NCBI GenBank assembly: GCA_035269105.1
Contig: DATFJP010000217.1
Location: forward strand, 1-23,074
Direction: 5' to 3'
DNA: 23,074 nt
Source: JAQYVZ01 sp035269105
GTDB taxonomy: Bacteria > Desulfobacterota > Desulfuromonadia > Desulfuromonadales > BM103
Made by a program: the position numbers and the translations under genes. Positions 22,703-23,074 of this stretch are shown in pieces. The stretch's first letter is position 1, and each line of letters opens with the position of its first letter. The notes beneath the pieces are model-generated. The model saw only the letters and a list, made by a program, of their open reading frames with translations. It was not told where the DNA came from and did no database searches.

Positions 22703-23074
22703 TCAGTTGGCCTTCTCCAGCATGCGCACAATGCGTTCCATAAGCGTCGCTGCGAGCTCCTCCTTGGTCATCAGCGGCAACTCTTCCACCGCTCCTCCCC
22801 GGTATAAAAGCTGAACGGCATTGGTGTCGCTGTCGAACCCGGACTCCGGCTGCAGGATATCGTTAGCCACGATCAGATCAAGGTTTTTCGCTTTCAGTTT
22901 CTTCTCGGCATTCACGGTCAGGTCATCGGTTTCCGCCGCAAAACCGACCAGAATCCTGCGTCCCTTGAGTTTGCCCAACTCGGCCAAAATGTCCGGATTC
23001 CGCTGCAGAGAAAGGGTAGACTGTTCTTCTTCGCCTTTTTTTATTTTCCGTTCATCCCGGACGCCGGGACGAAA
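22703..23074 (-). CDS. coaBC: CoaBC C-terminal part (phosphopantothenate-cysteine ligase), 5' end cut by window edge
   Basis: Only the last 123 residues are present; the frame is open to the right edge. They match the CoaB (phosphopantothenoylcysteine synthetase) domain of the bifunctional coenzyme A enzyme. The segments are FRP near the edge, KIKKGEEE, LQRNPDILAELG, the nucleotide-binding LVGFAAETDDL, and the substrate/dimer segment KLKAKNLDLIVAND, ending FDSDTNAVQLL and a helical tail. The TTG at 22987 is not a true start because the conserved KIKK and RNPDILA motifs lie upstream in the same frame. The gene converges on the phospholipase gene with 6 bp between stop codons and no visible terminator. 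Whether the CoaC domain is fused cannot be seen, but fusion is usual in bacteria. Confidence 0.93.
   Translation of the reverse strand, partial: FRPGVRDERKIKKGEEEQSTLSLQRNPDILAELGKLKGRRILVGFAAETDDLTVNAEKKLKAKNLDLIVANDILQPESGFDSDTNAVQLLYRGGAVEELPLMTKEELAATLMERIVRMLEKAN

Noticed and set aside
22703..22987. A short stand-alone gene starting at the TTG at 22987
   Set aside because: The same frame continues upstream to the window edge and contains conserved CoaB motifs, so this is the tail of coaBC.

Overview
The window is a GC-rich (roughly 55-60% by eye) bacterial chromosome segment with ordinary housekeeping and transport gene content. Nothing in it looks phage-, transposon- or CRISPR-derived. 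The gene types (biotin-dependent pyruvate carboxylase, a livKHMGF operon, an nfeD-slipin pair, sigma-54 response regulator, PilZ protein, family-4 uracil-DNA glycosylase, secreted Zn-dependent phospholipase-like protein) and the leuB-asd-truA order suggest the Desulfuromonadales/Geobacter branch of the former Deltaproteobacteria. That assignment is inference from gene content, not a database match.

Left block (1-6264), all on the minus strand: leuB -> asd -> truA -> guaB -> guaA. A good sigma-70 promoter precedes leuB and a terminator-like hairpin follows asd. A second promoter-like sequence overlaps the end of truA, so guaB-guaA (the IMP to XMP to GMP pathway) is probably transcribed separately from leuB-asd. 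guaA runs off the left edge and lacks only its last 20 or so residues.

Middle block (6517-13056): a plus-strand gene encodes a degenerate receiver domain fused to a PilZ domain, followed by a short AT-rich segment and a bidirectional terminator. Next comes a minus-strand branched-chain amino acid ABC transporter operon, livK-livH-livM-livG-livF. It has its own promoter, a terminator-like hairpin between livK and livH, and 8-bp start/stop overlaps joining M to G and G to F. Upstream of livK are a strong hairpin and a small Cys-rich protein of unknown function.

Right block (13164-23074): a full-length single-chain pyruvate carboxylase (minus) has a long AT-rich leader and a TTGACA promoter. 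The nfeD-slipin membrane-protein operon (minus) is divergent from an NtrC-type sigma-54 activator (plus). After the activator lies a compact array of 45-bp tandem repeats that read as terminator-like hairpins. Then come a family-4 uracil-DNA glycosylase (minus), a divergent secreted zinc phospholipase C-like protein (plus), and the C-terminal part of coaBC (minus, running off the right edge). No tRNA, rRNA, IS element, integrase, CRISPR array or toxin-antitoxin pair was seen.

I do not see a wholly new multi-gene system here. The points most worth a second look are the pseudo-receiver-PilZ protein, the possibly leaderless nfeD transcript and the palindrome at the regulator's start site, the tandem terminator-like repeat array, the paired hairpins around livK, and the Cys-rich unknown protein.
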